This document shows positions 8,248 to 15,613 of a DNA stretch of 64,000 nucleotides, piece after piece. The DNA lies in contig NZ_SMGR01000003.1 in NCBI RefSeq assembly GCF_004346865.1, positions 310,001 through 374,000 on the forward strand, in the 5' to 3' direction. The translations under genes and the position numbers were made by a program. The stretch is from Shimia isoporae. GTDB lineage: Bacteria; Pseudomonadota; Alphaproteobacteria; Rhodobacterales; Rhodobacteraceae. How positions within the stretch are numbered: the stretch's first letter is position 1; every line of letters starts with the position of its first letter. The notes beneath the pieces are model-generated. The model was not told the DNA's origin and did no database searches. It saw only the letters and a program-made list of their open reading frames with translations.

Positions 8248-9771
8248 TCACGAATTTTCGGCAATGTAGGGCTGGTGAGCCCAATCCGGTAGGCTTCTTT
8301 CGTTGTCGATGCGACGATAAACTACGGATTTGCCAATATCCAGTACACGTTCGAAACTCGGTTGTTGATCCAGGAGCCGCATCAACTCCGCGATCGAATT
8401 GAGCTGGACATTACCGATCATGACACAGCCACGCTCTTTCAGAAGATAGTTCACGTAGAAGAAATCCACGAATACATTGGGCCAGCCGTGATGCCCGTCA
8501 ATCAAGGCGAAGTCAAAGAGCGGGTTGGTCGCACCAAAGTTCGCCAGTTTCGGCAACTCCCATTCCGAAAAGCCGTCAATGAATTCGGCTGGGCCGAGAC
8601 TGATCTTCTGATTGCGGCAGTAGTCTTCGATCCGGTCGAACAGGCTGGGCTCGGGACAAATTGACACGACGCGGTTCGGATAGAGATGCAGGAACGCGAT
8701 CGTCGAGTTCCCTGCGCCCGTCTCAAGTATGGACGCGCCAGTGCCGACATCCCTTCGGATGAAGTCGTGAACCTGCCGCAAGTAATCAGCGGTGAAACTT
8801 CCGCTGTTCCAGGTTTCTCCGCCATCCCATGACTGCAGCAACGGCATGTCGGCCACGTACCTGTCGAAGCGCTCCCGTTCATAGACCGATCCCGCCTCTT
8901 CGGGAGTGGAGAGCATCATCGCCCTCGCCAAACGGCCATGGAATGGCGACTGTGCTTCGAACTTCGCCCCAAGTTTCCATGACCCGTCCAGTAGGCGATA
9001 GGCGTCCAGCATGTCCCCCGCTTCTTCGGCGAGAAATGCGCCCGCGTCTGCCTCCTGCGGAGCAAGCAGGATCACGTGGTGCCGATTGTCCGGTGCCGAC
9101 AGTTCTTCGCCGAGAAGTGTGAAGACCCGGTAACCTGCCCGCCGCACGACGTCGGACAATCGGTTCCAGTTGGCGGTTTCGGTATCTGTCGCCCCGACCG
9201 AGTCGGGACTGAAACCCCAATCAACCTCTATGGTGATCCAGGGTCTGAGTCTGCGCAAAGTGTCTTGAGCCCCTTCGAGAAAGCGGAGCTCCGACCCTTC
9301 AATATCCACTTTCATCAGTCGGATGGACTCAAGGCCCATGGTTGGGAAAGCGCAGTCAAGTGTGGTTACCGGCACCTTTACAGTGGATGCAAATTCTACG
9401 TCATGCGTAGGTCGCGTCCACAGAGAGCCATAGCCCTGATCGCCAGCGGGAATGTTAAAATCCAGTTCTCCGTCTTGATTGGAAAGCGCGACGTCCAGAA
9501 GCATTAAATTCGGATGGATTTCGCACCATTTTTGGAGATTGGCGTTCAAGCCAGGGTTTGGCTCGATTGCAACGACGCACCCGCTTTCTCCGACCAACTG
9601 CAAGAAGGTCCAGGTGTGGCCCCCGACATTGGCGCCCACATCAATGACGGCATCCCCACTGCGGACGATCCGTTCGGCGATCCATTCCTGAAAGAACTCG
9701 AAACAGTGCAATTTTTCGGCTGGCGTGAACGTTGCAAACTTCGTGTTGATTTCATTCATTTGTTCGCTCAT
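8248..9771 (-). CDS. FkbM methyltransferase fused to a second methyltransferase-like domain
   Basis: 507 residues. Residues ~25-235 are an FkbM domain: AVIDVGANVGGHTWTFL, VVAIEPNPG and IRLMKVDIEGSELRFLEGA. Residues ~300-490 show a second Rossmann methyltransferase pattern: SILETGAGNSTIAFLHLYP, VVSICPEPSLFDRI and LFDFALIDGHHGWPNVFVDF. Two methyltransferase domains in one chain is unusual; the second may act on another position or be structural. The start is ATG at 9771, overlapping the sulfotransferase stop as ATGA; an upstream in-frame start at 9807 would lie inside the sulfotransferase. It is coupled to, and presumably works with, the sulfotransferase. Confidence 0.82.
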   Translation of the reverse strand: MSEQMNEINTKFATFTPAEKLHCFEFFQEWIAERIVRSGDAVIDVGANVGGHTWTFLQLVGESGCVVAIEPNPGLNANLQKWCEIHPNLMLLDVALSNQDGELDFNIPAGDQGYGSLWTRPTHDVEFASTVKVPVTTLDCAFPTMGLESIRLMKVDIEGSELRFLEGAQDTLRRLRPWITIEVDWGFSPDSVGATDTETANWNRLSDVVRRAGYRVFTLLGEELSAPDNRHHVILLAPQEADAGAFLAEEAGDMLDAYRLLDGSWKLGAKFEAQSPFHGRLARAMMLSTPEEAGSVYERERFDRYVADMPLLQSWDGGETWNSGSFTADYLRQVHDFIRRDVGTGASILETGAGNSTIAFLHLYPNRVVSICPEPSLFDRIEDYCRNQKISLGPAEFIDGFSEWELPKLANFGATNPLFDFALIDGHHGWPNVFVDFFYVNYLLKERGCVMIGNVQLNSIAELMRLLDQQPSFERVLDIGKSVVYRRIDNERSLPDWAHQPYIAENS

Positions 9772-10670
9772 TCGATCGCCGCCAGAATTTCCTGCGATAT
9801 CGCACATCTTGCCCGCATGTCATTCCGCAGCTCGTCCAGTTTCCCAATCAGCTGAGCTTCATACCGGATCGCTTCGATCAGCTGCCTTTTCATGATTGAG
9901 AAACACGCCTCCCGATCTGGCATTGCCTCGAACAGTTCGTCACGGCTCACCGAGAATTCGTTCTGTCGCAGCCGACTGAACCCTCGATCGTCCACCACGA
10001 TATTCTCCTGAACGAAGCGGTAGAGTTGCGAGTCGTCGTCTTGTCGGTTCATTCTCATTCCATCAAGTTCTTCCACCATTCGACGCGCTGCGTCCACGGT
10101 GCCGCTTGGGGAAACATTTTCGCGAAGATCAAGATCTCTTTCGATACCAAGGTGTCTCAGGATCGGTTTTGCGTCAGAAAAAACGTTGTTTGAGTCGTAA
10201 ACAATATCGAAGACAGAAAGAACAGACGCTGCTTTTTCAAACGGTGAAGTTCCACCACCAAGATTTGCCGCGGTCGGGAAGTTATGGATGAAACTTCTGC
10301 ACGTGGCATTTAGATCCTCGCCTACAATTTGCTCCACCGTTGGGCATGGGGCCCCGTGTTGCTCCGCGACCTTCACGTACTGCCGAAAAAGGCTGAACCA
10401 TCGATCTTTTGGCTCACGCAGTCCAGTGAACAAGAGCGTATTGTCACGCCAAAGAAAGCGCGCCGTCTCCTGGGACATTCGGTGACCAAAAATGAACCGT
10501 AGGTGGTCATGCGACCTGAGCTCGAAAAGCTCGGGTCGCCCGAAAACCCTGTTCTGATGGAAGCTCGCGAAGAGCGCGCTTTGGTGGCTCGGCAATTCAG
10601 AGCGCACAAGTGTTGCCAGCGATGTCCCGGCTGTCTTCGGGACGTGTAGCCCGATGGCGCGGCTTTCCAA
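9768..10670 (-). CDS. Sulfotransferase family protein
   Basis: 300 residues. HVPKTAGTSLATLV at residues 9-22 is the 5'-phosphosulfate loop of carbohydrate sulfotransferases. LLFTGLREPKDRWFSLFRQY near 78-97 is the 3'-phosphate binding motif (R..P..R..S). The FGH before it and the acidic middle fit the family. It would move sulfate from PAPS to a sugar hydroxyl. With the coupled FkbM fusion downstream it suggests a sulfated, methylated surface glycan (inference). It is the first gene of this pair. Confidence 0.83.
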   Translation of the reverse strand: MESRAIGLHVPKTAGTSLATLVRSELPSHQSALFASFHQNRVFGRPELFELRSHDHLRFIFGHRMSQETARFLWRDNTLLFTGLREPKDRWFSLFRQYVKVAEQHGAPCPTVEQIVGEDLNATCRSFIHNFPTAANLGGGTSPFEKAASVLSVFDIVYDSNNVFSDAKPILRHLGIERDLDLRENVSPSGTVDAARRMVEELDGMRMNRQDDDSQLYRFVQENIVVDDRGFSRLRQNEFSVSRDELFEAMPDREACFSIMKRQLIEAIRYEAQLIGKLDELRNDMRARCAISQEILAAIE

Positions 10671-11019
10671 TTGAAGTGCTCCCTTTTGTCTTTAGATCGA
10701 GGCGGTTGACGCAGACAGAGACTTTTTACTTCCCCTGTGTGCACTTTGGCTGGACAGTTTTCTGCCTCAGCAACCCCGACACCCTTGTTGTAGCCGGAAA
10801 CGATCATCAAACGCGATCCGTGTCAAGATTGTCACCGGGTAGAGGTGTAGGACCACTCGACTGTTATGGCTATTTGGGACCATCCAGTGTGTCGTCTGGC
10901 GACCGTAAACTCAACTCTGAACAGACATTGGATGATGTGTGCGGAATAGTCTCAACCTTCGACGGATTTTTTGTGACAACTGGCACAGATCCAGCGCAGC
11001 ACATGTCGCGGCAAACGAG
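10671..11019. other. Intergenic, no gene seen
   Basis: The stretch between the sulfotransferase start and the recognisable integrase remains. Frames here are shadows or decayed integrase DNA. A promoter for the sulfotransferase-methyltransferase pair should lie just right of 10,670 on the minus strand, but no clear elements were found. Confidence 0.45.
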
Positions 11020-11642
11020 GCATCACGCAATCGCTTGGGACAATCGCATAGTCGCTGCCAGCACCAGCAGCGGCGTAGCAGCTTGTTTCGTCCTTGGTCG
11101 CACGCTTGCATAAGCCGCTGCCACTCGCCAGCCTGTAACCTGCGTTCGCGTCGATCATCAACGCGCGGTCGCCTCACGTTCTGCACCACGTTGACAGCAT
11201 CAGCGTCGAGAGCGTGCCCGACTGCGCCTTGTAAAAGTGTCAACTAGCGCACCACCCTTGATGCCGCCACCTGCTTCAATCGTCTGTCTCGCCACTTCGA
11301 CACATCCGCCACGGTCAGCCTATCCAACCGGAGACGGCATAGCGACTTGTGATGCTTCAACAACGCGTCGATACAACGTGCTTCACGATCACCACTGCGA
11401 TACGTCGGCGTCACGTCGTCACGGAACACGATCATCGCGTCTCCGAGCGTCTATATTTGCGACGTGTCTGCTTCGGACTGCGCGCGCCTCGGTAGCGCAC
11501 CACCAACGGAATCGGCTTGTGCCTCGGTCGCCGTACCCCACTTCACAGCATCGACGAGCTTGACGAACGACTTGCTTGCCGTTTTGCCATCACGTCTGAC
11601 GATACACTGCCACTTGCTCCCACGCTTCCTGATTTTTGCCAT
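11020..11642 (-). pseudogene. Tyrosine integrase, decayed (two in-frame TAG codons, frameshift, lost C-terminus)
   Basis: From an ATG at 11,642 with an AGGAG ribosome site the frame begins MAKIRKRGSKWQCIVRRDGK, an arm-binding domain typical of tRNA-targeting integrases. TAG at 11,451-11,453 interrupts it, but the same frame continues with TLGDAMIVFRDDVTP and LRLDRLTVADVSKWRDRRLK, the core-binding (SAM-like) domain. A second in-frame TAG at 11,244-11,246 follows, then VRRPRVDDRRERRL, the entry to the catalytic domain. After ~11,075 the homology moves to another frame (PLLVLAATMR), and the R-H-R-Y catalytic part is missing. The left edge is approximate. The gene lies just left of the 48-bp tRNA repeat, where the integrase of a tRNA-inserted island is expected. 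Confidence 0.75.
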
Positions 11643-11754
11643 CTCGCTTGCTCCTTGCGTCGTGCGAGTGACGGGAGAGTGACGAGATCGCAGCACGCGG
11701 TAGCACTTGTTGTTCCGTGCGCGCTGTAATCCGATGTTTTCGTTGATGATGTGT

Positions 11755-11802
11755 TGGCGACCCCGATAGGATTCGAACCTATAACCTGCCCCTTAGGAGG
11801 GG
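11755..11802 (-). repeat. 48-bp direct repeat: copy of the tRNA-Arg(CCT) 3' half (att-like)
   Basis: These 48 bp are identical to 12,811-12,858, the part of tRNA-Arg(CCT) from the anticodon arm through the T arm and acceptor to CCA. Left of the match the sequence is unrelated. To the right, where the 5' half of the tRNA should be, it diverges, although a TGGATA reminiscent of the D loop remains in the right place. Such a partial duplication of a tRNA 3' end is the classic scar of tRNA-targeted integration, here next to a dead integrase. Confidence 0.85.
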
Positions 11803-11965
11803 CAAGGATTTATCCATAAGTATATGTTTTCATTACGTTTCAACCGTTCAGAGGCGCAGGTTGTGCTAATTTTGTGTCAAATGTACCGGCGTTTGTGTCT
11901 GCGGGCTTGCCCACGTGCTGCTGACTGCGCATTTTGGACGCTGATTGATTTAGAAAGATTTCACA

Positions 11966-12283
11966 ATGCGCAAATTGTTTTCCCTGACCCTGGCCGCCTC
12001 GGCCGTGACCGCCTGCACGCAAATGACCGATTACTATCCAGACGCCCAAACCACCGACATTGCCGGTCGCGCGTTCTTTGTGGTCGAGCGGCCGAGCCTT
12101 GGCCCAGGCGTCTACCTGGCCGGCCCGAATGATCCGAAAATGGGGGAAGTGCTGACGGGGCGCGATATGACATTGCCCCAGGCCAATGTGGCGGCCATTG
12201 AGGCGGTGACGGGCTGTAAGGTGGCGCGTGAAACTGTGCGCAATCAGGAAGCCACCACCTATGCCGCTGTGACGTGCCAATAG
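11966..12283 (+). CDS. Small predicted lipoprotein
   Basis: 105 residues. An N-terminal signal (MRKLFSLTLAASAVTAC) ends in a lipobox with Cys17, so it should be lipid-anchored in the envelope. The mature part is ~88 residues with two further cysteines (GCK and VTCQ), which could form a disulfide. AGAAAG about 9 bp before the ATG is a fair ribosome site. A terminator hairpin follows directly. It sits alone between the two 48-bp tRNA repeats. No known function is recognised; the segment from DIAGRAFFV to VTGCKV looks like a small folded domain. Confidence 0.7.
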   Translation: MRKLFSLTLAASAVTACTQMTDYYPDAQTTDIAGRAFFVVERPSLGPGVYLAGPNDPKMGEVLTGRDMTLPQANVAAIEAVTGCKVARETVRNQEATTYAAVTCQ

Positions 12284-12286
12284 GAA

Positions 12287-12310
12287 AAGCCCCAGGTTAT
12301 CTTGGGGCTT
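12287..12310 (+). terminator. Rho-independent-type hairpin after the lipoprotein gene
   Basis: AAGCCCCA and TGGGGCTT form an 8-bp perfect stem with a short loop 4 bp after the stop codon. The following CAATTAAATTTTG is T-rich but not a clean T-run. Confidence 0.7.
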
Positions 12311-12313
12311 CAA

Positions 12314-12523
12314 TTAAATTTTGTGCCATCCTGCACTGGCAGCGATTTCCGAGGCTGACTTTTTGGCTTCTCTCATTAGTCTGTGGGATTTCCAGACCAA
12401 TCCGCCATCCTTTCGTTTTGCCTCCATAAGCCATTCGCCATTTGCTTTTCGTACTGTGAAGGTGGCTGCGCCGTTGTGCGCGCGATAAGCGCCGCTCTGG
12501 TTTCTGGTCCAGTGAAGTTTCAT
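12314..12523 (-). CDS. Small hypothetical protein
   Basis: 69 residues, basic, with a WTRNQSGAYRAHNGAATFTV start and a regular beta-like pattern (ATFTVRKANGEWLMEAKRKDGG), followed by a basic helix. The composition suggests a real small protein of mobile-element type. No domain is recognised. It lies between the tRNA repeats and converges on the lipoprotein terminator. Confidence 0.4.
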   Translation of the reverse strand: MKLHWTRNQSGAYRAHNGAATFTVRKANGEWLMEAKRKDGGLVWKSHRLMREAKKSASEIAASAGWHKI

Positions 12524-12526
12524 CTT

Positions 12527-12766
12527 TCATGCCCCAGATCCACCATCCGGACAATCGCTGTGCCGGTATCCGTCCAGATATGCATGGATCAGCCGCACCA
12601 TCCGCGGCACGGGTTTGCGGTGGGTGTTGGCATCCTCGGGCATTCCCATGCGCCGCACGGATTGGCCATCTGTGTCAATTTTGTGCCAATTTGGTTTCGC
12701 GCCGCACAGCAAATTTGCGCATTGTTTCGCATTTCTGCGCATTGCACGGCAAATCGTGCATTTCAC
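12527..12766 (-). CDS. Small hypothetical protein (doubtful)
   Basis: Up to 79 residues ending 3 bp before the next small gene, which would fit a two-gene unit. The second half (RKPVPRMVRLIHAYLDGYRHSDCPD) looks protein-like; the first half does not. A shorter form starting at an inner ATG is possible. No family is recognised. Confidence 0.25.
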   Translation of the reverse strand: MKCTICRAMRRNAKQCANLLCGAKPNWHKIDTDGQSVRRMGMPEDANTHRKPVPRMVRLIHAYLDGYRHSDCPDGGSGA

Positions 12767-12810
12767 AAATCGATAAAATCGGGATTTTTTGCTAATTTTT
12801 CAAGGGATTA

Positions 12811-12887
12811 TGGCGACCCCGATAGGATTCGAACCTATAACCTGCCCCTTAGGAGGGGGCTGCTCTATCCAGTTGAGCCACGGGGCC
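12811..12887 (-). tRNA. tRNA-Arg(CCT)
   Basis: The minus strand gives a complete 77-nt cloverleaf: acceptor GGCCCCG paired with CGGGGTC (one G-T pair), D stem GCTC/GAGC, anticodon loop CTCCTAA (CCT, reads AGG), T stem ATAGG/CCTAT and an encoded CCA. It is intact. Its 3' 48 bp are duplicated at 11,755-11,802, which marks it as an integration target. Confidence 0.95.
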
Positions 12888-13093
12888 GTCGACCTCTTTC
12901 TAGCGATGCACAAAGCTGTTGTCATGCAGCTTTGTTGGAACCGCAGAAACGCTATGAAAACCTGCCGTTAACGGGTCTCGCGTCACAAAGCTGTCGCGTT
13001 CCCTGCCCTTGACGTACCGCACCGAAAAGGATTGAAGGAACGGAACCTCCGCTCGGGGTACAATATCCCGTCAATCCAGAACCTAGGTGCCGT

Positions 13094-13861
13094 ATGTCCG
13101 ATCCTGCGACTTCCCCCACCATCTCTGTTGTTGTTCCGGCCAAAAACGAGAAGGGCAACCTTCCCGAGTTGATCCGCGATATTCAAACCGCATTTGAGGG
13201 ACATGCGGAAGCGATAGAGATCATCATCGTCGATGACGGGTCCGATGATGGCTCGCCCGAGGTTGTAAAAGCCATGACGACGGATATGCCAAACCTTCGA
13301 CTGCTTAGCCACCCGACCTCCGGCGGGCAGAGCGCCGCAGTTCATTCCGGCACCCGTGCGGCCCGCGGCCGGATTGTTTGTACGCTTGATGGCGACGGCC
13401 AAAATCCGCCCCTCGAGCTCCCCAATCTTGTGGCCCCGTTACTGGCGCCTGATGCGTCTGATGATCTTGGCCTCGTAGCGGGACAACGCGTTAATCGTCA
13501 GGATACCCTGTCCAAAAAACTGGCTTCCAAAGCCGCAAACGCAATCCGTTCGTTTATCTTGAAAGACAAAACCCGAGACACCGGGTGTGGGTTGAAGGCA
13601 TTTAAACGGGAGGCCTTTCTTGACCTTCCCTATTTCGACCACATGCACCGCTATTTGCCGGCCCTGTTTTCAATGAACGGATACAGCGTCGCCCATGTTG
13701 ACGTAACCCATCGACAGCGCGGGGCGGGGCGGTCCAACTACTCCAATTTCCAGCGCGCGCTTGTTGGCCTTGTGGACCTCTTTGGCGTCGCCTGGCTTAT
13801 CCGCCGCCGCAAAAAGGCCCGGGCTTTGGAAATTACCCCCGGAACAGAAAGCACCAAATAA
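13094..13861 (+). CDS. GT2 family prenyl-phosphate sugar synthase (DPM1-like)
   Basis: 255 residues, a soluble GT-A enzyme: ISVVVPAKNEKGNLPELI (12-29), EIIIVDDGSDDGSPEVV, then CTLDGDGQNPP as the metal-binding motif, and a late HRQRGAGRSNY segment typical of dolichol/undecaprenyl-phosphate mannose or glucose synthases. It lacks the C-terminal membrane segments of ArnC/GtrB. It probably charges undecaprenyl phosphate with a sugar that the GT39 enzyme two genes downstream transfers in the periplasm. It is the first gene of a four-gene unit; its TAA overlaps the next ATG by one base (TAATG). Confidence 0.88.
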   Translation: MSDPATSPTISVVVPAKNEKGNLPELIRDIQTAFEGHAEAIEIIIVDDGSDDGSPEVVKAMTTDMPNLRLLSHPTSGGQSAAVHSGTRAARGRIVCTLDGDGQNPPLELPNLVAPLLAPDASDDLGLVAGQRVNRQDTLSKKLASKAANAIRSFILKDKTRDTGCGLKAFKREAFLDLPYFDHMHRYLPALFSMNGYSVAHVDVTHRQRGAGRSNYSNFQRALVGLVDLFGVAWLIRRRKKARALEITPGTESTK

Positions 13862-14172
13862 TGGACTCTCTCCTTTCCTTTCTCAAAGTGAACAACTGGG
13901 TGGAATTCTGGTGGGTGGCTTTCGGTCTCTTTGGCCAATTGATGTTCACCGGTCGCTTTCTGGTGCAGTGGATCGCATCCGAGCGCGCGCGCCGCTCCAC
14001 CGTGCCTCTGGCGTTTTGGTACTTCTCAATCGCAGGTGCGCTGATCCTGTTTACCTATGCGGTTTATCGGCAAGATCCGGTTTTCATTCTTGGACAGTCA
14101 TTCGGTATCGTGGTCTACACACGAAACCTTTGGCTGATTCACAAGGAAAAGCGCGAAGATGGTGCAGCCTGA
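13861..14172 (+). CDS. Lipid-A-disaccharide synthase N-terminal-like (LAB_N) membrane protein
   Basis: 103 residues with three predicted membrane segments (~15-35, 50-70, 75-95). The pattern WVAFGLFGQLMFTGRFLVQW and ASERARRSTVPLAFWYFSIAG is the LAB_N domain, found alone or at the N-terminus of some LpxB-related proteins. It overlaps both neighbours, by 1 bp before and 14 bp after, so expression is coupled. In family members next to prenyl-phosphate sugar synthases it is thought to help move or handle the lipid-linked sugar (inference). Confidence 0.88.
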   Translation: MDSLLSFLKVNNWVEFWWVAFGLFGQLMFTGRFLVQWIASERARRSTVPLAFWYFSIAGALILFTYAVYRQDPVFILGQSFGIVVYTRNLWLIHKEKREDGAA

Positions 14173-15613
14173 CACCCTCGGAAATTGGCGCCCTCTGCTA
14201 GTCGCAGTGGGAATCGTGACGTTGGCACGGGTGCTGCTCCTCTGGATCAGTCCGACCGATCTTTATGTAGATGAATCCCAGTACTGGGTCTGGGGGCAAA
14301 ACCTCGATCTGGGATATTATTCCAAACCGCCCATGATCGGTTGGGTTTTGCGGTTGTTTGACGAACTGGCCGCCCACAGAAGCGCATTTTCAGTTCGTTT
14401 GCCGGCCCCTCTTTTTCATGGCGCAACCGCGCTACTGCTGGGCGTTTGGGCACAGTCCCTGATGCCTGAGAACCGACGCGCGGCACTGTGGGTGGCAATG
14501 GCTTACCTAAGCCTGCCTATCGTAACTGTTGGCAGCTTCCTCATGTCCACCGACACCATTATGGCGCCGTTCCTTGTCGGCGCGTTGGTGCTCTACTGGA
14601 GGGTTTGCGAAGGTGGCAAACCGATACACGCCTTGGCTGGCGGATTGCTCCTCGGCCTGGCCTTCATGTCAAAGTACGCGGCAATCTACTTCTTGCCCGG
14701 TGCGGCAATCGCCTATGCAATTCACCCCGCTATGCGCCCATCGGGCCGGCATTTGCTTTTGTTCCTTGCTGGCTTCCTGATCTCGGCAAGCCCGAATATC
14801 GTCTGGAACATCGCCAACGACCTCACAACGGTCTCCCACACAATGGACAACGTTGGCTGGATCAAGGAAGAAAGTGCGGGGCCAAGCCTGAACTTCGGCA
14901 GCCTTGCGGAATTCGCGGCCTCACAGTTTGCGGTCTTCGGACCGGTCTTTATGGTGTTCTGGCTCATCGCGCTGCGTGCACCCGCGCCCAGCCGGCGTCG
15001 TGCACTTTTGTGGTTCTCCATCCCTGTCTGGCTGATCGTCCTCACACAAGCTCTGCTCAGCCGCGCCTATGCCAACTGGGCATTTGCGGCCATTCCACCG
15101 GCAACCATCGTTGCCATTCTCTGGGCGTTGGAGCGTGACAGCAGTCGTTGGTTGAAAATCGGGTTCGGCATCAACATCGCCGTTGTGCTCGTTATCTCCT
15201 TTCTCGTTGCATTTCCGATGGCGATCAAAGGCGACGACGGTCAACCTTTTGCCAAACGCTATGTCAATATTGCCGGCCTAAGCCGTGACGCCTTTGAACT
15301 GGCAGAGCACAACGGTCTGAGCACAATTGTCGCCAACAATCGCGGCATTTTAGCCGATCTGTTTTTCACTGGGGCAGACCGAGACTTCGCACTCTATTCG
15401 CGCCCGCACAAAGGGGCGCCAAAGCACTACTACGCCCAAAAGAAAGCCCTGCCCAAGTCGCTTGAAGGTAAGGTGCTCTATGTCGGATATGCGGAAAAGC
15501 TAACGTGCAAAGGCACAGCCGTTGAACCTGTTGCAGACCTGGCTCAAGAAGTGGGAACATGGACCAATGTTCCCATCCCAGCCTACATTGTGGACGCCGC
15601 ATGCCTGCGCTGA
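14159..15613 (+). CDS. GT39-family (ArnT-like) lipid-linked sugar transferase
   Basis: 484 residues with about ten membrane segments. The first periplasmic loop has DLYVDESQYWVWGQ and LGYYSKPPMIGW, the acidic DE and the following basic/proline motif of ArnT and protein O-mannosyltransferases, where the acidic residue is catalytic. The ~100-residue C-terminal part is soluble and probably periplasmic. It is predicted to transfer a sugar from undecaprenyl phosphate to lipid A or another envelope acceptor. It overlaps the LAB_N gene by 14 bp and the phosphatase gene by 13 bp. Which sugar is used cannot be read from the sequence. Confidence 0.86.
   Translation: MVQPDTLGNWRPLLVAVGIVTLARVLLLWISPTDLYVDESQYWVWGQNLDLGYYSKPPMIGWVLRLFDELAAHRSAFSVRLPAPLFHGATALLLGVWAQSLMPENRRAALWVAMAYLSLPIVTVGSFLMSTDTIMAPFLVGALVLYWRVCEGGKPIHALAGGLLLGLAFMSKYAAIYFLPGAAIAYAIHPAMRPSGRHLLLFLAGFLISASPNIVWNIANDLTTVSHTMDNVGWIKEESAGPSLNFGSLAEFAASQFAVFGPVFMVFWLIALRAPAPSRRRALLWFSIPVWLIVLTQALLSRAYANWAFAAIPPATIVAILWALERDSSRWLKIGFGINIAVVLVISFLVAFPMAIKGDDGQPFAKRYVNIAGLSRDAFELAEHNGLSTIVANNRGILADLFFTGADRDFALYSRPHKGAPKHYYAQKKALPKSLEGKVLYVGYAEKLTCKGTAVEPVADLAQEVGTWTNVPIPAYIVDAACLR

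Larger units (their letters stand above)
11868..12688 (+). repeat. Three direct copies of AATTTTGTGYCA
   Basis: The 12-mer is found at 11,868-11,879 (with T at the variable place), 12,317-12,328 and 12,677-12,688 (with C), all in the same orientation and all inside the ~1-kb interval between the 48-bp tRNA repeats. Short direct repeats on either side of a tRNA core resemble integrase arm-type sites. This function is inferred. Confidence 0.5.

Noticed and set aside
7955..8284. 109-residue minus-strand frame in a glycan gap
   Set aside because: No domain, composition like random DNA, and it overlaps the end of the methyltransferase gene.
10373..10810. 145-residue minus-strand frame across the sulfotransferase start
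   Set aside because: It is a shadow of the sulfotransferase in another frame.
11755..11830. A second full tRNA-Arg at 11,755
   Set aside because: Only the 3' 48 bp match; the 5' half is diverged and cannot fold, so it is a repeat and not a tRNA gene.
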